From: Candidatus Sphingomonas phytovorans
Lineage (GTDB): Bacteria > Pseudomonadota > Alphaproteobacteria > Sphingomonadales > Sphingomonadaceae
Assembly (NCBI GenBank): GCA_029202385.1
Contig: CP119314.1
Span: forward strand, 1,118,501 to 1,182,500
Direction of reading: 5' to 3'
Length of the DNA stretch: 64,000 nt
Of this stretch, positions 10,871 to 19,716 are shown one piece after another. Each line of letters opens with the position of its first letter. Position 1 is the stretch's first letter. Position numbers and translations under genes: made by a program. A model generated the notes under the pieces. It was not told where the DNA came from. It searched no databases and saw only the letters and a list, made by a program, of their open reading frames with translations.

Positions 10871-12190
10871 ATGGCCACCATCCTCGCCCGCCCGCCAGCG
10901 ACCCGCCCGCTCGTCACGGTCGAACATGTCCGCCACCGCTACGGGAGGTCGGGCGGCAGCGGGCTGCTCGTGCTCGATGATGTCGACCTGACGCTGAACG
11001 AGAATGAGGTCGTCGGGCTGCTCGGTCGCTCGGGATCGGGCAAGTCGACGCTGTTGCGCTCGATTGCCGGGCTGATCACCCCCGACGAGGGCGACATCCG
11101 CTTCGTCGCCGATGACGCAGGGGCCGCGCCGACGGTGAGCATGGTGTTCCAGACCTTCGCGCTGTTCCCCTGGCTGACCGTGCTCCAGAATGTCGAGCTT
11201 GGGCTCGAGGCGCAGCGTATCCCTGCCGAGGAACGACGTACCCGCGCGCTCGCCGCAATCGATCTGATTGGCCTCGACGGGTTCGAGAATGCCTATCCCA
11301 AGGAACTGTCGGGCGGGATGCGGCAGCGCGTCGGACTCGCGCGAGCGATCGTCGTCAACCCGTCGCTGCTGCTCATGGACGAGCCTTTTTCGGCGCTCGA
11401 CGTGCTGACGGCGGAAACGCTGCGCACCGATCTGCTCGATCTCTGGTCTGAAGGCCGGATGCCGATCAAGTCGATCCTGATCGTCACTCATAATATCGAG
11501 GAGGCGGTGCTGATGTGCGATCGCATCCTCGTCTTCTCGTCCAACCCCGGCCGCGTCGCGGCGGAGATTCGGGTCGACCTCCCGCAACCACGCGACCGGC
11601 TCGATCCGTCTTTCCGCGCGCTGGTCGATGATATCTATGCGCAGATGACGGCGCGGGCCGATCCTGTTCCCGCGCGCGACGGGGCCTTCCCCGGCAGCGG
11701 TATCGCGATGGCGCTGCCGGTGGTGTCGACCAATGCGCTGGCCGGCCTGATCGAGGAGGTCGATGCGATGCCGTTCGACGGGCGCGCCAGCATGGCCGAT
11801 CTCGCCGACCAGCTTCAGCTGGAGATCGACGAGCTGTTCCCGATGGCCGAGACCTTGCAACTCATGCGCTTCGCCGATCTTTCGGGTGGCGACCTGGCCC
11901 TGACGCCGGCCGCGCGACGCTATGCCGAATCAGACGTCGATCAGCGCAAGGCGATGTTCGCCCAGGCGTTGCTCGCCCATGTACCACTGGCGCACCATAT
12001 CCGCCGGGTCCTCGACGAACGATCAAGCCATACGGCTCCGGCGCGGCGTTTCCGCGACGAGCTTGAGGATCATATGTCGCCCGACTATGCCGCCGAGACG
12101 TTGCGCGCGGTGACGCATTGGAGCCGCTATGCCGAAATCTTCGCCTATGACGAGGATGACGACCAGTTCAGCCTGGACGATCCCACTTGA
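10871..12190 (+). CDS. ABC transporter ATPase with AAA-associated C-terminal domain
   Basis: 439 residues. The ABC ATPase domain occupies about residues 14-265: Walker A G-R-S-G-S-G-K-S at 52-59, Q-loop Q94, signature L-S-G-G-M-R-Q-R at 146-153, Walker B L-L-L-M-D-E-P at 167-172 and the switch histidine H207. It closely resembles nitrate/taurine ATPases (NrtD/SsuB type). The extra C-terminal segment (about 285-435) is acidic and helical and matches the family described as an AAA-associated C-terminal domain, which may regulate the ATPase. It forms a two-gene operon with the permease upstream. It lacks a neighbouring substrate-binding protein. Confidence 0.93.
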   Translation: MATILARPPATRPLVTVEHVRHRYGRSGGSGLLVLDDVDLTLNENEVVGLLGRSGSGKSTLLRSIAGLITPDEGDIRFVADDAGAAPTVSMVFQTFALFPWLTVLQNVELGLEAQRIPAEERRTRALAAIDLIGLDGFENAYPKELSGGMRQRVGLARAIVVNPSLLLMDEPFSALDVLTAETLRTDLLDLWSEGRMPIKSILIVTHNIEEAVLMCDRILVFSSNPGRVAAEIRVDLPQPRDRLDPSFRALVDDIYAQMTARADPVPARDGAFPGSGIAMALPVVSTNALAGLIEEVDAMPFDGRASMADLADQLQLEIDELFPMAETLQLMRFADLSGGDLALTPAARRYAESDVDQRKAMFAQALLAHVPLAHHIRRVLDERSSHTAPARRFRDELEDHMSPDYAAETLRAVTHWSRYAEIFAYDEDDDQFSLDDPT

Positions 12191-12206
12191 AGTGAATGGG
12201 CGCGGG

Positions 12207-12953
12207 TCAGCTCGCGTAGAGGTTGCAGGTGGCGCGCGTCGCCGCTGGGGTCGGGTTGAAGATCTGGCTGAAGTCGCGATTGTCGCGGACGATGAAGGAC
12301 GCGACATAGTGGATGCGCGCAGGGCTCATCAGCCAGGTGCCGCTGAGGGGCGTGTAGTAATAGTTGATCTCGACGAACATCACGCCCGAGCCCGCAGGCG
12401 CGTTCACCTTGGCGTTGGTGTCGCCCATGCCTGTCGCGGCGGTGGTTCCGGCATTCGTCGATGTCGCGGTGGTCCCCGCCGCGGTCGCAGTAGTGCCATA
12501 GCTGGAATCATAGTTGGTGCCGCTTTTCATGCCGAAACAGCGTTGCCAGTGAATTCGCTGAACTGGCGCGGTGTCGTAGCTTTGCTGGACATTCTCCAGG
12601 CTTGAAAGCGTGATGCGGGCCTTGGTGCCGAGGCCGATTCCGGAACCCTGATAGCGGACGGCCTGAAGGATATCGTTGATATCCACTTCGCGCAGTTGCT
12701 GGGTGTTGAGCGCGCTGGTCGTGCCGACGCGGCCCGCATTGTCAGCGAGGTTGAGGGCGATCTGGCTGACGCGCAGATTGATCAGCGCGAGATTTGCCGT
12801 CTCCACGCCATAGAGTCCCAGGGCGAGGACGACGGGCATGGCCAAGCCGAACTCGAGCATCGCCAGACCACCCCGGTCGCGGCGAAGGCGCGCGATCAGC
12901 CCATGCAGACGCGAGATCCGGCGGATCCCGGCGATCCTTGAGATCAGGTGCAT
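12207..12953 (-). CDS. TadE-family pilus/secretion protein, cassette A third gene
   Basis: 248 residues. After a basic N-terminus (R-L-R-R-D-R-G-G) comes the TadE hallmark L-A-M-L-E-F-G-L-A-M-P and one transmembrane helix near residues 30-50. The remaining 200 residues are exported and rich in Thr/Ala/Gly in the middle (about 150-175), with two Cys. TadE-like proteins are pseudopilins of the tight-adherence (Flp pilus) system. The start at 12953 overlaps the end of the preceding gene by ten bases. Last gene of the second TadG-TadE-TadE set. Its counterpart is the gene at 15559-16230, sharing the W-(Q/R)-R-C-(F/Y)-G and V-R-D-(N/R)-R-D-(F/L)-(S/T)-Q blocks. Confidence 0.82.
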   Translation of the reverse strand: MHLISRIAGIRRISRLHGLIARLRRDRGGLAMLEFGLAMPVVLALGLYGVETANLALINLRVSQIALNLADNAGRVGTTSALNTQQLREVDINDILQAVRYQGSGIGLGTKARITLSSLENVQQSYDTAPVQRIHWQRCFGMKSGTNYDSSYGTTATAAGTTATSTNAGTTAATGMGDTNAKVNAPAGSGVMFVEINYYYTPLSGTWLMSPARIHYVASFIVRDNRDFSQIFNPTPAATRATCNLYAS

Positions 12954-13534
12954 ATCGTCGTGTTCGCGCTTGTGGTTTGGGCGGCATAGGGCTGGTTCTT
13001 CAGCAGGGTGCTCGCCTTGATCGTCTGCGTGGAGGGCCAGCCGAGGAGACCGGCGACGGGGAACAGCCGGGGATAGGTGACGGTCACGGTGTAGAGCGTG
13101 ACGTCGCTGGCGCCGCCCTGGCCCGTGACACCAGGGTCGGCATCCCACTGGTTGTTGCCGTTCTCGTCCGTGTAGCATTCGCCCGGATCGCGGATGCCGT
13201 TGCCGTTGGTGTCGACAAAGGGTTCCGGGGCGACCTCCGTGAAATTATCGTAGCTCATGCGCGTCGAACTGAGGGTGGCGTTCTTCGCGAGGGTCTGAAT
13301 CATCGTCTGTACGCGCGCGTCGATCGTCGCGGTGCTGGCTGCCTCGATCGTAGAATCCCGCGCCGCCTTCTGGACCGCGCCGTTGAGGACGCTCTGGGCA
13401 TATTGCTGATAGAGCATGTCACCCAGGCCCATCAGGAGCAGCAACATCACCGGGGAGACGATCGCGAATTCAATGATCGTCGCGCCGCGCCAGTCTGCTC
13501 TCAGACGAGTGGCGAGGGCGGCCAGTGGTTTCAT
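12944..13534 (-). CDS. TadE-family protein with calcium-loop-like insert, cassette A second gene
   Basis: 196 residues. The TadE signature R-G-A-T-I-I-E-F-A-I-V-S-P-V-M leads into a single transmembrane helix (about 19-39). At residues 108-131 there is an Asp/Asn/Gly-rich stretch, D-T-N-G-N-G-I-R-D-P-G-E-C followed by T-D-E-N-G-N-N, that resembles tandem EF-hand-like or thrombospondin type-3-like calcium loops. This is not part of a minimal TadE domain. The start at 13534 is fixed by an ATGA overlap with the stop of the TadG-like gene, implying coupled translation. The counterpart gene at 16227-16835 has the same insert. Confidence 0.83.
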   Translation of the reverse strand: MKPLAALATRLRADWRGATIIEFAIVSPVMLLLLMGLGDMLYQQYAQSVLNGAVQKAARDSTIEAASTATIDARVQTMIQTLAKNATLSSTRMSYDNFTEVAPEPFVDTNGNGIRDPGECYTDENGNNQWDADPGVTGQGGASDVTLYTVTVTYPRLFPVAGLLGWPSTQTIKASTLLKNQPYAAQTTSANTTICT

Positions 13535-15429
13535 TGGGAGATCCGCAGCATGGCCACCTGGCCAGCGATGCTGGTGAAGGCGGCGGTAAGCGAAGCGTTG
13601 TCGCTGGCATAATAAGCGCTGCCCGGCGAGGCGCAGGCGGTGAGCTGGCTGGTCAGCGTCTGGCCGAAGCCGACAACGAATATCTTGATGTTGCGCGCCT
13701 TGGCTGCCGAGCATTCCGCGAGGAAACGGGCGTTGTGATAATCGGTGTCTGACGAATAGGTGCCACCCGTCACGCGCTTGTCGTAATATTCCATGCCGTA
13801 CATGCCGTAGATGCTGGTGTTCGGCGCCATGTCGCCGTCGGTCATGAAGACGATGTAGCGACTAGGTGGGGCGTGGCCTGGCCAGGTGCTGGTGTCGGAG
13901 GCAAAGAGTCCGGTCGGCGAAATCAGGCGTGTGCCCCAGATCATGCCCGTATCGTGGTAGGTGCCGCCCTGCGCCTTGAAGTCGACCGCGTTGACATAGT
14001 TGGAGACGTCGGTGCGCGCCATCGTGGCCAGGCGCTGGGCCGGTTTGCCGCACGAAACATAGCCGCTGGAGATATTCTGGCTCCATGCGGGGTTGGGGTT
14101 GGCAATCATGTTCGTATATTGGGTCGTCGCCCCGTCGGAGGACGTTGGAGCATAGTCCCCGTACGGAGTCGTGCTGTTCCCGGAATAATCGACCGAGGTC
14201 ATGTTGCTGCCGCGATAATAGATCACGTCAGGCCACATCGGTCGCCATTTGGTCGCGTTACTTGTCGGAACGAGATCGGGATCGAGATCGTACGGCAGGC
14301 TGGCAATGTTGAAGCTCGACGAGACGGTCGTATCGCGTTCCTCGAGGCAACCTTGCCATTTCGACGTCACGCCGGTGATCTTGGAGGGGTCCGGAACGGC
14401 CACGCCGGTGATGTATTGGCTCACGTCGAACGGCCATTGCGCATAGCGCCAATTCGGTTTCAACGGCTGGGTGGTGGTCACGCAGATCCCACCGAGGAGC
14501 GTCCAGCTAGTGGTGACGTTCGTCGCTGTACCGTTGGTCGTATAGCCGGTTGCAGGATTGCGGCCGGTCGCCAGGCTGTTGCAGGTTGCTTGCGATGTAA
14601 GCAGGGTGGTGGTCGTCGTTGCCGAGCCGTTGTTGACGTCGCCGATCACCTTGCGCGACTGGTAGTTCCAGTTGGTCACCAGGTAATTGGTCGGTAGCAG
14701 ATATCCGGCATTCACCGTGGATGTATAGGTGACGAAGCCATAGCGAATATGGGTCATCGCGCTCGAATTCGCGGCGAGCGTGTCGTAGAAACTCAGGACG
14801 GCAGTGCGGAGCCCGGAGAGCTTCGAACCGGTCTTCTCCGTCACGTAGTAGCCCGTGGTGCCATCGGGCCGGGTGTACGTCGCAACTGGCTGGCTGCAGC
14901 CGGCGGTGCCGTCAGCCGTCGTGCATGCCATCGATCCTGTCGTATCCAGCACGAACATGATGTCGCTGTCGCCGATATCGTACCGTGCCTGGCAGGCGAC
15001 GCTGAGCGTTATCGAAGGCGTTCCGAACATCTGCATGATGGTCATCGGCACGACGGCCGATGCCGTGCCGGCGACCTGGCTGTCCGATGTCTTGGTAGGG
15101 GTGAAGGATACCGTGTTGGTGGTCATCCAGCCGGTGGTGAAATTGTTGGTGAAGAAGGCATTGGCTTGTGCCGCCGCGGTCGTATCAAGTGTCGTGCTGG
15201 TGCTGCTGGCCATGAACTTCCGGCCGGCGAGGACGCCGGCGTCGCACGCTTGCTGCAGGCGCACCTTCACCACATAGAGCCGCGCCATGTCGACGGCGGA
15301 ACCGGCGAGGCCGGCCAGCGGGATCATCGCCACCGCCATCAACGCAAGGGTATTGCCGCGGACGTCGCGGGCGAGCGCGGCCATGAAGCCGCGGGATCTT
15401 GTGATGAGGTTTCGATCTTGCCTGGACAC
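13531..15429 (-). CDS. TadG-like von Willebrand A protein, cassette A first gene
   Basis: 632 residues. The N-terminus has the TadG-like pattern R-G-N-T-L-A-L-M-A-V-A-M-I-P-L-A-G (about 24-40), one transmembrane helix followed by D-M-A-R-L and the A-C-D-A-G-V-L-A-G-R block. The vWA domain starts near residue 157 with the metal-site motif F-V-L-D-T-T-G-S-M (D162-S166) and resumes near the end with V-F-M-T-D-G-D. Between these lies an insertion of about 330 residues, Tyr/Thr/Trp-rich and unlike anything I can name. Such proteins sit at the cell surface or periplasm with Tad pilus pseudopilins. No tadA/B/C, cpaB/C or flp gene is in the window. Confidence 0.85.
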   Translation of the reverse strand: MSRQDRNLITRSRGFMAALARDVRGNTLALMAVAMIPLAGLAGSAVDMARLYVVKVRLQQACDAGVLAGRKFMASSTSTTLDTTAAAQANAFFTNNFTTGWMTTNTVSFTPTKTSDSQVAGTASAVVPMTIMQMFGTPSITLSVACQARYDIGDSDIMFVLDTTGSMACTTADGTAGCSQPVATYTRPDGTTGYYVTEKTGSKLSGLRTAVLSFYDTLAANSSAMTHIRYGFVTYTSTVNAGYLLPTNYLVTNWNYQSRKVIGDVNNGSATTTTTLLTSQATCNSLATGRNPATGYTTNGTATNVTTSWTLLGGICVTTTQPLKPNWRYAQWPFDVSQYITGVAVPDPSKITGVTSKWQGCLEERDTTVSSSFNIASLPYDLDPDLVPTSNATKWRPMWPDVIYYRGSNMTSVDYSGNSTTPYGDYAPTSSDGATTQYTNMIANPNPAWSQNISSGYVSCGKPAQRLATMARTDVSNYVNAVDFKAQGGTYHDTGMIWGTRLISPTGLFASDTSTWPGHAPPSRYIVFMTDGDMAPNTSIYGMYGMEYYDKRVTGGTYSSDTDYHNARFLAECSAAKARNIKIFVVGFGQTLTSQLTACASPGSAYYASDNASLTAAFTSIAGQVAMLRISQ

Positions 15430-15558
15430 AGATAGTCGCCATTCTTGACGATATGGGCCCCGGGACTTCCAGTTATGGCGGAGGAATATTAATTTCGAGT
15501 CAATCGAGAGGCCGAGTCGCTTGCGTCGGCAAAGGCGGGAATCTGCTTGTTCGAGACA

Positions 15559-16230
15559 TCAATTGGGGCAGGTCGAAGCCGTCACGCCCGTGGAGGGATA
15601 GACCTGGGTCAGGTCGCGCCGGTCGCGGACCGCCATTGACGCGAACTCAGTGAAGGTCGTGGTCGGCGCCAGTGTACCGCGTCCCACCAGCGGAACATAA
15701 GTGTAGAACACCTCGACGAACATCGTGGCATTGTCGTCTTGCGCCGTCACCTGCCGGCCGGCGGGCCCGATTCCCGTCAGGCTGGTCGTTCCGTTCCCCG
15801 GCGGATATTGCCGGGTGTAGGATGTCTTTGCGCCGTAGCAGCGACGCCAGCCGATCTTGTAGGTGCCCGCCGTGTTCGGATTCGAGGTCGGTTCGAGATC
15901 GGTCAGGATCACGCGGCCGTTGGTTTGCAGATCAAGCTCGCCTGACTGCATCTGAGCGCCGGTGAACAGGTCGTTGATATCGGCCTCGTTGATTGTTTTC
16001 GACGCCAACTGGCTGCCACTGCCCATACGAGCCGCGTCGTCGGCGATATGCAGCGCCAACTGGCTGATCCGCATCTTGGTGGTGATATAATTCGTCATCT
16101 CAGCGCCGGTGAGCGCCATCGTCAGGAAAACAGGCAGGATGAGTGCGAACTCGAGCAGCGCTAGGCCGCTCCTGTCCTCACTAAACAGGGCGAGAGCACG
16201 GCCCGGAAAGTGGGGCAGGCGGGTGATCAT
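15559..16230 (-). CDS. TadE-family protein, cassette B third gene
   Basis: 223 residues. The start at ATG 16230 overlaps the preceding stop (ATGA). A TTG two codons upstream is a less likely start. The TadE motif G-L-A-L-L-E-F-A-L-I-L-P-V-F and one membrane helix are at about residues 22-48. The exported part has two Cys in W-R-R-C-Y-G and T-C-P-N. It parallels the gene at 12207-12953 in length, hinge sequences and C-terminus but is clearly diverged. Role, by family: minor pseudopilin or adhesin-like subunit of a Tad-type system. Confidence 0.82.
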   Translation of the reverse strand: MITRLPHFPGRALALFSEDRSGLALLEFALILPVFLTMALTGAEMTNYITTKMRISQLALHIADDAARMGSGSQLASKTINEADINDLFTGAQMQSGELDLQTNGRVILTDLEPTSNPNTAGTYKIGWRRCYGAKTSYTRQYPPGNGTTSLTGIGPAGRQVTAQDDNATMFVEVFYTYVPLVGRGTLAPTTTFTEFASMAVRDRRDLTQVYPSTGVTASTCPN

Positions 16231-16835
16231 GGGCAATTCCTCACGGTCGGCGGCCCATAGCTTCCCTGGTCACCATAGGGCTGGTTGGCGAGGACGGTCG
16301 AGGCGGTGATGTTTGTGGTATTGGAGCCGCCTATGATCCGATACAGCGGAAAGTAGCGCGGGTAGGTCATAGCGACGGTATAGACGGTCTTGTCCTTGGC
16401 ACCGCCCTGGCCACCGTCACCACCGTCGCCATCCCAATAGGTATTGTTGTTGGCGTCCTGATAGGGCTCGCCCGCGTCGCAAGTTCCATTGCCGTTGGTA
16501 TCGGTCCATGTCTCGGCCTGAGCAGCAGCGGCGGCGGAGAAGGTGCGGTAATAGCGCCGCGTGATGGTAATGTCGGCGTTATTCGCGATCGCCTTCACCG
16601 ACGCGCGCACCTTGTTGTCCAGAACGGTCTGCTGGGCAGTGACGGTTCCCGCCTCAAGGGCCGAATCTCTGGCCACCTTCTGAACGACGCCTTGCAGGAC
16701 CGAGCGCATATAGAGCGAGTGGGCGGTATCGAATGCGCCGAGAAGCAATAGGCTTATCACCGGCGCGACGATGGCAAATTCGACGACCGTCGCGCCGCGC
16801 CTGTCGGCATATATTCCCCGGATTCGTCGCGTCAT
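16227..16835 (-). CDS. TadE-family protein with calcium-loop-like insert, cassette B second gene
   Basis: 202 residues. TadE motif R-G-A-T-V-V-E-F-A-I-V-A-P-V-I with a transmembrane helix at about 17-37. The Asp/Asn-rich insert at about 112-136 (D-T-N-G-N-G-T-C-D-A-G-E-P then D-A-N-N-N-T-Y-W-D) matches position for position the insert of the paralogue at 12944-13534. A Gly/Asp run follows it (G-D-G-G-D-G-G-Q-G-G). The open frame extends far upstream, but the ATG at 16835 overlaps the TadG-like stop by four bases and is the obvious start. Confidence 0.83.
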   Translation of the reverse strand: MTRRIRGIYADRRGATVVEFAIVAPVISLLLLGAFDTAHSLYMRSVLQGVVQKVARDSALEAGTVTAQQTVLDNKVRASVKAIANNADITITRRYYRTFSAAAAAQAETWTDTNGNGTCDAGEPYQDANNNTYWDGDGGDGGQGGAKDKTVYTVAMTYPRYFPLYRIIGGSNTTNITASTVLANQPYGDQGSYGPPTVRNCP

Positions 16836-18868
16836 TTCGTCAGCCTCAGCTGCGAGATCTGGTTGGCGATCGACCGGAAGGTCTGCTGGAGCTGTACCGA
16901 GTTGCGGGCGGAGAAGAACCGGCCGGTTGTGGCGCAGCTGGTGAGCTGCGCCTCGATCGTCGGATTGCTTACCCCGAACCAGATAACCCAGAGGGTGATG
17001 TTCTTGTTCTTCACCGCCGCGCACAATGCTGCCGTCCGGGCGTTCACCTGCTGGGTGAGAGTGCCGGTGGTTGTGCAGCCTTCGGTAGGCGCGGTGCCCG
17101 TGTCGGTCTGGCGACGATCGAACCATGCCATGCCATAAGCCTGATAGTTCGTGATCGAGGTGCAGGCGTCGCCGTCGGTCATGAAGATCAGGTGGCGCTC
17201 GATCTCGCCGCCGCGGGAGGCGAATTCGTTCTCCGAGCGGAATAGGCCCGTCGGCGAGAGAAGGCGGGCGCCCCACAGCAAGCCGATGTCGTGATAGGTG
17301 TTGCCGCCATTCTCGTAGAGCCCGTCGACATACTCGTCGAAATCCCCGGGATCGGGCCATTGCTGCAGCTTCTTGGCTTCCTTGAGGCAGCTATATCCCT
17401 TGCCCGTATAGTTGGTGAAGGTCGTCACCTGATTGAGATTATAGGCGGAGCTATTGCTGTAGTTGGTGCGACGGACCCACTCCACGTCAGTGAGCGCGGG
17501 TTTCCACTGGGTGGTGACATCCCAGGTGCTCGGGGTGGAATCGATATCCAGATCCTTCGCGCCTGCCGGAATCGGGCTGTAGGTCGCCTGGCGCACTGTT
17601 TCGCGCTCTTCGACGCATCCGTCCCAGGTGACCGTCTTGTTGGTGAAATTGTCCCCGATCGGCAGGGTGAGGCTGGTGGTGGTGGCCCAGCCATTGCCGC
17701 TCTTGAACGCCGAAAAATCGATGCTTTTGGGCTTGTACAGCCAAGCCGGCACCGCCACCGCACCGTTGGTGCTGGCGAGCGATTTGTTGTACGTTGCACG
17801 TCGTTCCAGCGACCGCGTGCGCACTTGGATGACGCAGCGCTTCGTGGTCGAATTATAGGACCGCTGGTAGTTGCTCTGGACAGAAGCAGTATACGCCCTG
17901 AACTGAGTATCGCTTTCGTTACTGCCGGTGTTCGCCGTACCGTTACTGGTATATTGATCGCCGGGGATACTCAGGGCGCTGTTGCACGCACTGCTGCTGT
18001 TCGCGTTTACAGCAGTGCCATAGTCAGCCCAGGCGCTATAGCCGCCGACATTTCGGGTGACCGGGTTGCCGTTGTTGTCGTCGAGCCAATTGTTCCAAGT
18101 GCCGTAAATCGCCGACTGTTCGCGCGATTGATAGGTCCAGCTACTGGCGAACCAGCCGCTCGGCAGCAGTTTCCCGACGTTCACGTTCATGTCGTACGGC
18201 ACGAACCCGAAACGGACTTGTACCTGGCTCCCGACTCCGCCGCTCGGCTCGCCTCCATCGCAGTCAGCATTGGTGTTTTCACGAGCGACGATCTCGTAGA
18301 AGCACTTCACGGCGACCTTGAGGCCAGTCAGCTTGGAGGCGTTGTCTCCGCTGAGCGTGTCGCCCATCGAGCCGGTGTTGTCGAGCACGAACATCACGTC
18401 CGTGTTGGGCAGCCGCATCTCGGCATCGCAATTGACCGATAAAGTGGCATAGGCCCAGTCCTTGGTCACCACCTTGACCAGGGTCATCTGCAATTCGACG
18501 GATGCCGTGCCGGATACCTTGCCGGCACTTTCCGTGAAGGTCTTTGTCAGGTTGCGGGTGCCGTAACCGTTGATTGGAAAATTGGCATCGAAGAACCGGA
18601 CCGCGGTGGCATTGGGCATGCCGTTGCTCTGAGTCCAGATACCGCCGCCCATCGCCTTGCGCCCGGCGAGCGCCCCGGCGTCGCAGGCATGTTGCAGCCG
18701 CGTCTTGGTAATATACATGCGGCTCATGTCGATGCCGCCACCCATCAACCCCGCAAGCGGGATCAAAGCAATAGCCATGATCGCGATCGTATTGCCGCGA
18801 ATGTCGCTTGCGAGGCGACTCAGGAAGCCACGCGTCTCCGCGCGCTTCTTCGAATTTTTCGGCAGCAT
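16832..18868 (-). CDS. TadG-like von Willebrand A protein, cassette B first gene
   Basis: 678 residues. N-terminal TadG-like region R-G-N-T-I-A-I-M-A-I-A-L-I-P-L-A-G (about 24-40) with a single membrane helix, then A-C-D-A-G-A-L-A-G-R-K. The vWA metal-site motif V-L-D-N-T-G-S-M is at D163-S167 and the later strand I-F-M-T-D-G-D is near residue 565, so the vWA fold is interrupted by a roughly 370-residue insertion. Paralogue of the gene at 13531-15429: both ends align well while the insertion is diverged. The first gene of the leftward unit, divergent from the phytoene-synthase-like gene with a 74-base gap that must hold both promoters. Confidence 0.85.
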   Translation of the reverse strand: MLPKNSKKRAETRGFLSRLASDIRGNTIAIMAIALIPLAGLMGGGIDMSRMYITKTRLQHACDAGALAGRKAMGGGIWTQSNGMPNATAVRFFDANFPINGYGTRNLTKTFTESAGKVSGTASVELQMTLVKVVTKDWAYATLSVNCDAEMRLPNTDVMFVLDNTGSMGDTLSGDNASKLTGLKVAVKCFYEIVARENTNADCDGGEPSGGVGSQVQVRFGFVPYDMNVNVGKLLPSGWFASSWTYQSREQSAIYGTWNNWLDDNNGNPVTRNVGGYSAWADYGTAVNANSSSACNSALSIPGDQYTSNGTANTGSNESDTQFRAYTASVQSNYQRSYNSTTKRCVIQVRTRSLERRATYNKSLASTNGAVAVPAWLYKPKSIDFSAFKSGNGWATTTSLTLPIGDNFTNKTVTWDGCVEERETVRQATYSPIPAGAKDLDIDSTPSTWDVTTQWKPALTDVEWVRRTNYSNSSAYNLNQVTTFTNYTGKGYSCLKEAKKLQQWPDPGDFDEYVDGLYENGGNTYHDIGLLWGARLLSPTGLFRSENEFASRGGEIERHLIFMTDGDACTSITNYQAYGMAWFDRRQTDTGTAPTEGCTTTGTLTQQVNARTAALCAAVKNKNITLWVIWFGVSNPTIEAQLTSCATTGRFFSARNSVQLQQTFRSIANQISQLRLTK

Positions 18869-18942
18869 TTGTTAACCCCCGGTGGAAACAATTCCCGCTC
18901 GATCGGCTATGGCGGGCAAGGAATAATCTCTCTTCAAGCGAT

Positions 18943-19656
18943 ATGGTTAACAGAGTGATGGCAAATGCCGTTTCAGGCGGAGATCCGACGACCACCCGTG
19001 ATCCCGAGTGGGAACTCGTCCTGCACTATGCGCCGCGCGCCGCAGTGCCTGGCATGGTGGCGCTTTTCGGGCTCGATACCCTTCTCGCGCAGATCCTCCG
19101 CACGACGCGTGAGCCGATGGTCGGGCAGATGCGGCTGACCTGGTGGCATGAAGCGCTGACCCGGCTCGACAGCGCGCCACCGCCGGCCGAGCCGGTCCTC
19201 CAGGCGCTCGCGCGAGATGTCATCCCCCATGGGATCACCGGTGAGCGGCTCGCCTTGATGATCGAGGGCTGGGAGGAACTGCTCGAGGCGCCGCCGCTCG
19301 GCGACGAGGCGATCGCGCGCCATGCGGCGCTTCGCGGGGGCACGCTGTTCGCGATGGCCGGGGGCCTGCTGGGCGCAAAGGCCTCCGATCCGCTGGCGGA
19401 GGCCGGGGAGGGGTGGGCGCTTGCCGATCTTGCCCGTCACCTGAGCGACCGGCCGACTGCACAACGCGCGCTGGCGAGCGCTGGCGCGCCGCTCGCCCGG
19501 GCGGCGCAGGCGCATTGGAGCCGCCAGGCGAGGCCGCTCGGCGCGCTGGCGCATCTCGCGCGCCTGAACCTGGCCGTGCCGCTCGACCAGCCAGTGCCGG
19601 CCGGCGCGCCGCGCCGGGTCGCTCGTATCCTGCTTCACCGGATGACTGGCCGCTAG
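18943..19656 (+). CDS. squalene/phytoene synthase-like protein, probably non-catalytic
   Basis: 237 residues with the squalene/phytoene synthase superfamily pattern Y-A-P-R-A-A-V-P-G-M-V-A-L-F-G-L-D near the N-terminus and R-L-T-W-W-H-E-A-L. It is shorter than true synthases (about 290) and I cannot see the Asp-rich D-x-x-x-D motifs that bind the prenyl diphosphate metal ions. It therefore looks more like the NDUFAF6-type branch linked in other organisms to respiratory complex I assembly. Two start codons are possible (18943 or 18958). Neither has a strong ribosome-binding site, and I took the first. An EF-hand gene follows after 60 bases on the same strand. Confidence 0.7.
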   Translation: MVNRVMANAVSGGDPTTTRDPEWELVLHYAPRAAVPGMVALFGLDTLLAQILRTTREPMVGQMRLTWWHEALTRLDSAPPPAEPVLQALARDVIPHGITGERLALMIEGWEELLEAPPLGDEAIARHAALRGGTLFAMAGGLLGAKASDPLAEAGEGWALADLARHLSDRPTAQRALASAGAPLARAAQAHWSRQARPLGALAHLARLNLAVPLDQPVPAGAPRRVARILLHRMTGR

Positions 19657-19716
19657 GCTTCCCCGCCGCCCGGAAAGGCGATAGCGTTTCGCTGGCCGGA
19701 CCGGGAGGAGACAGGG

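Noticed and set aside
9794..11860. 688-codon open frame on the minus strand across the ABC genes
   Set aside because: Antisense of two well-supported transporter genes, Arg/Gln/His-rich with no domain pattern.
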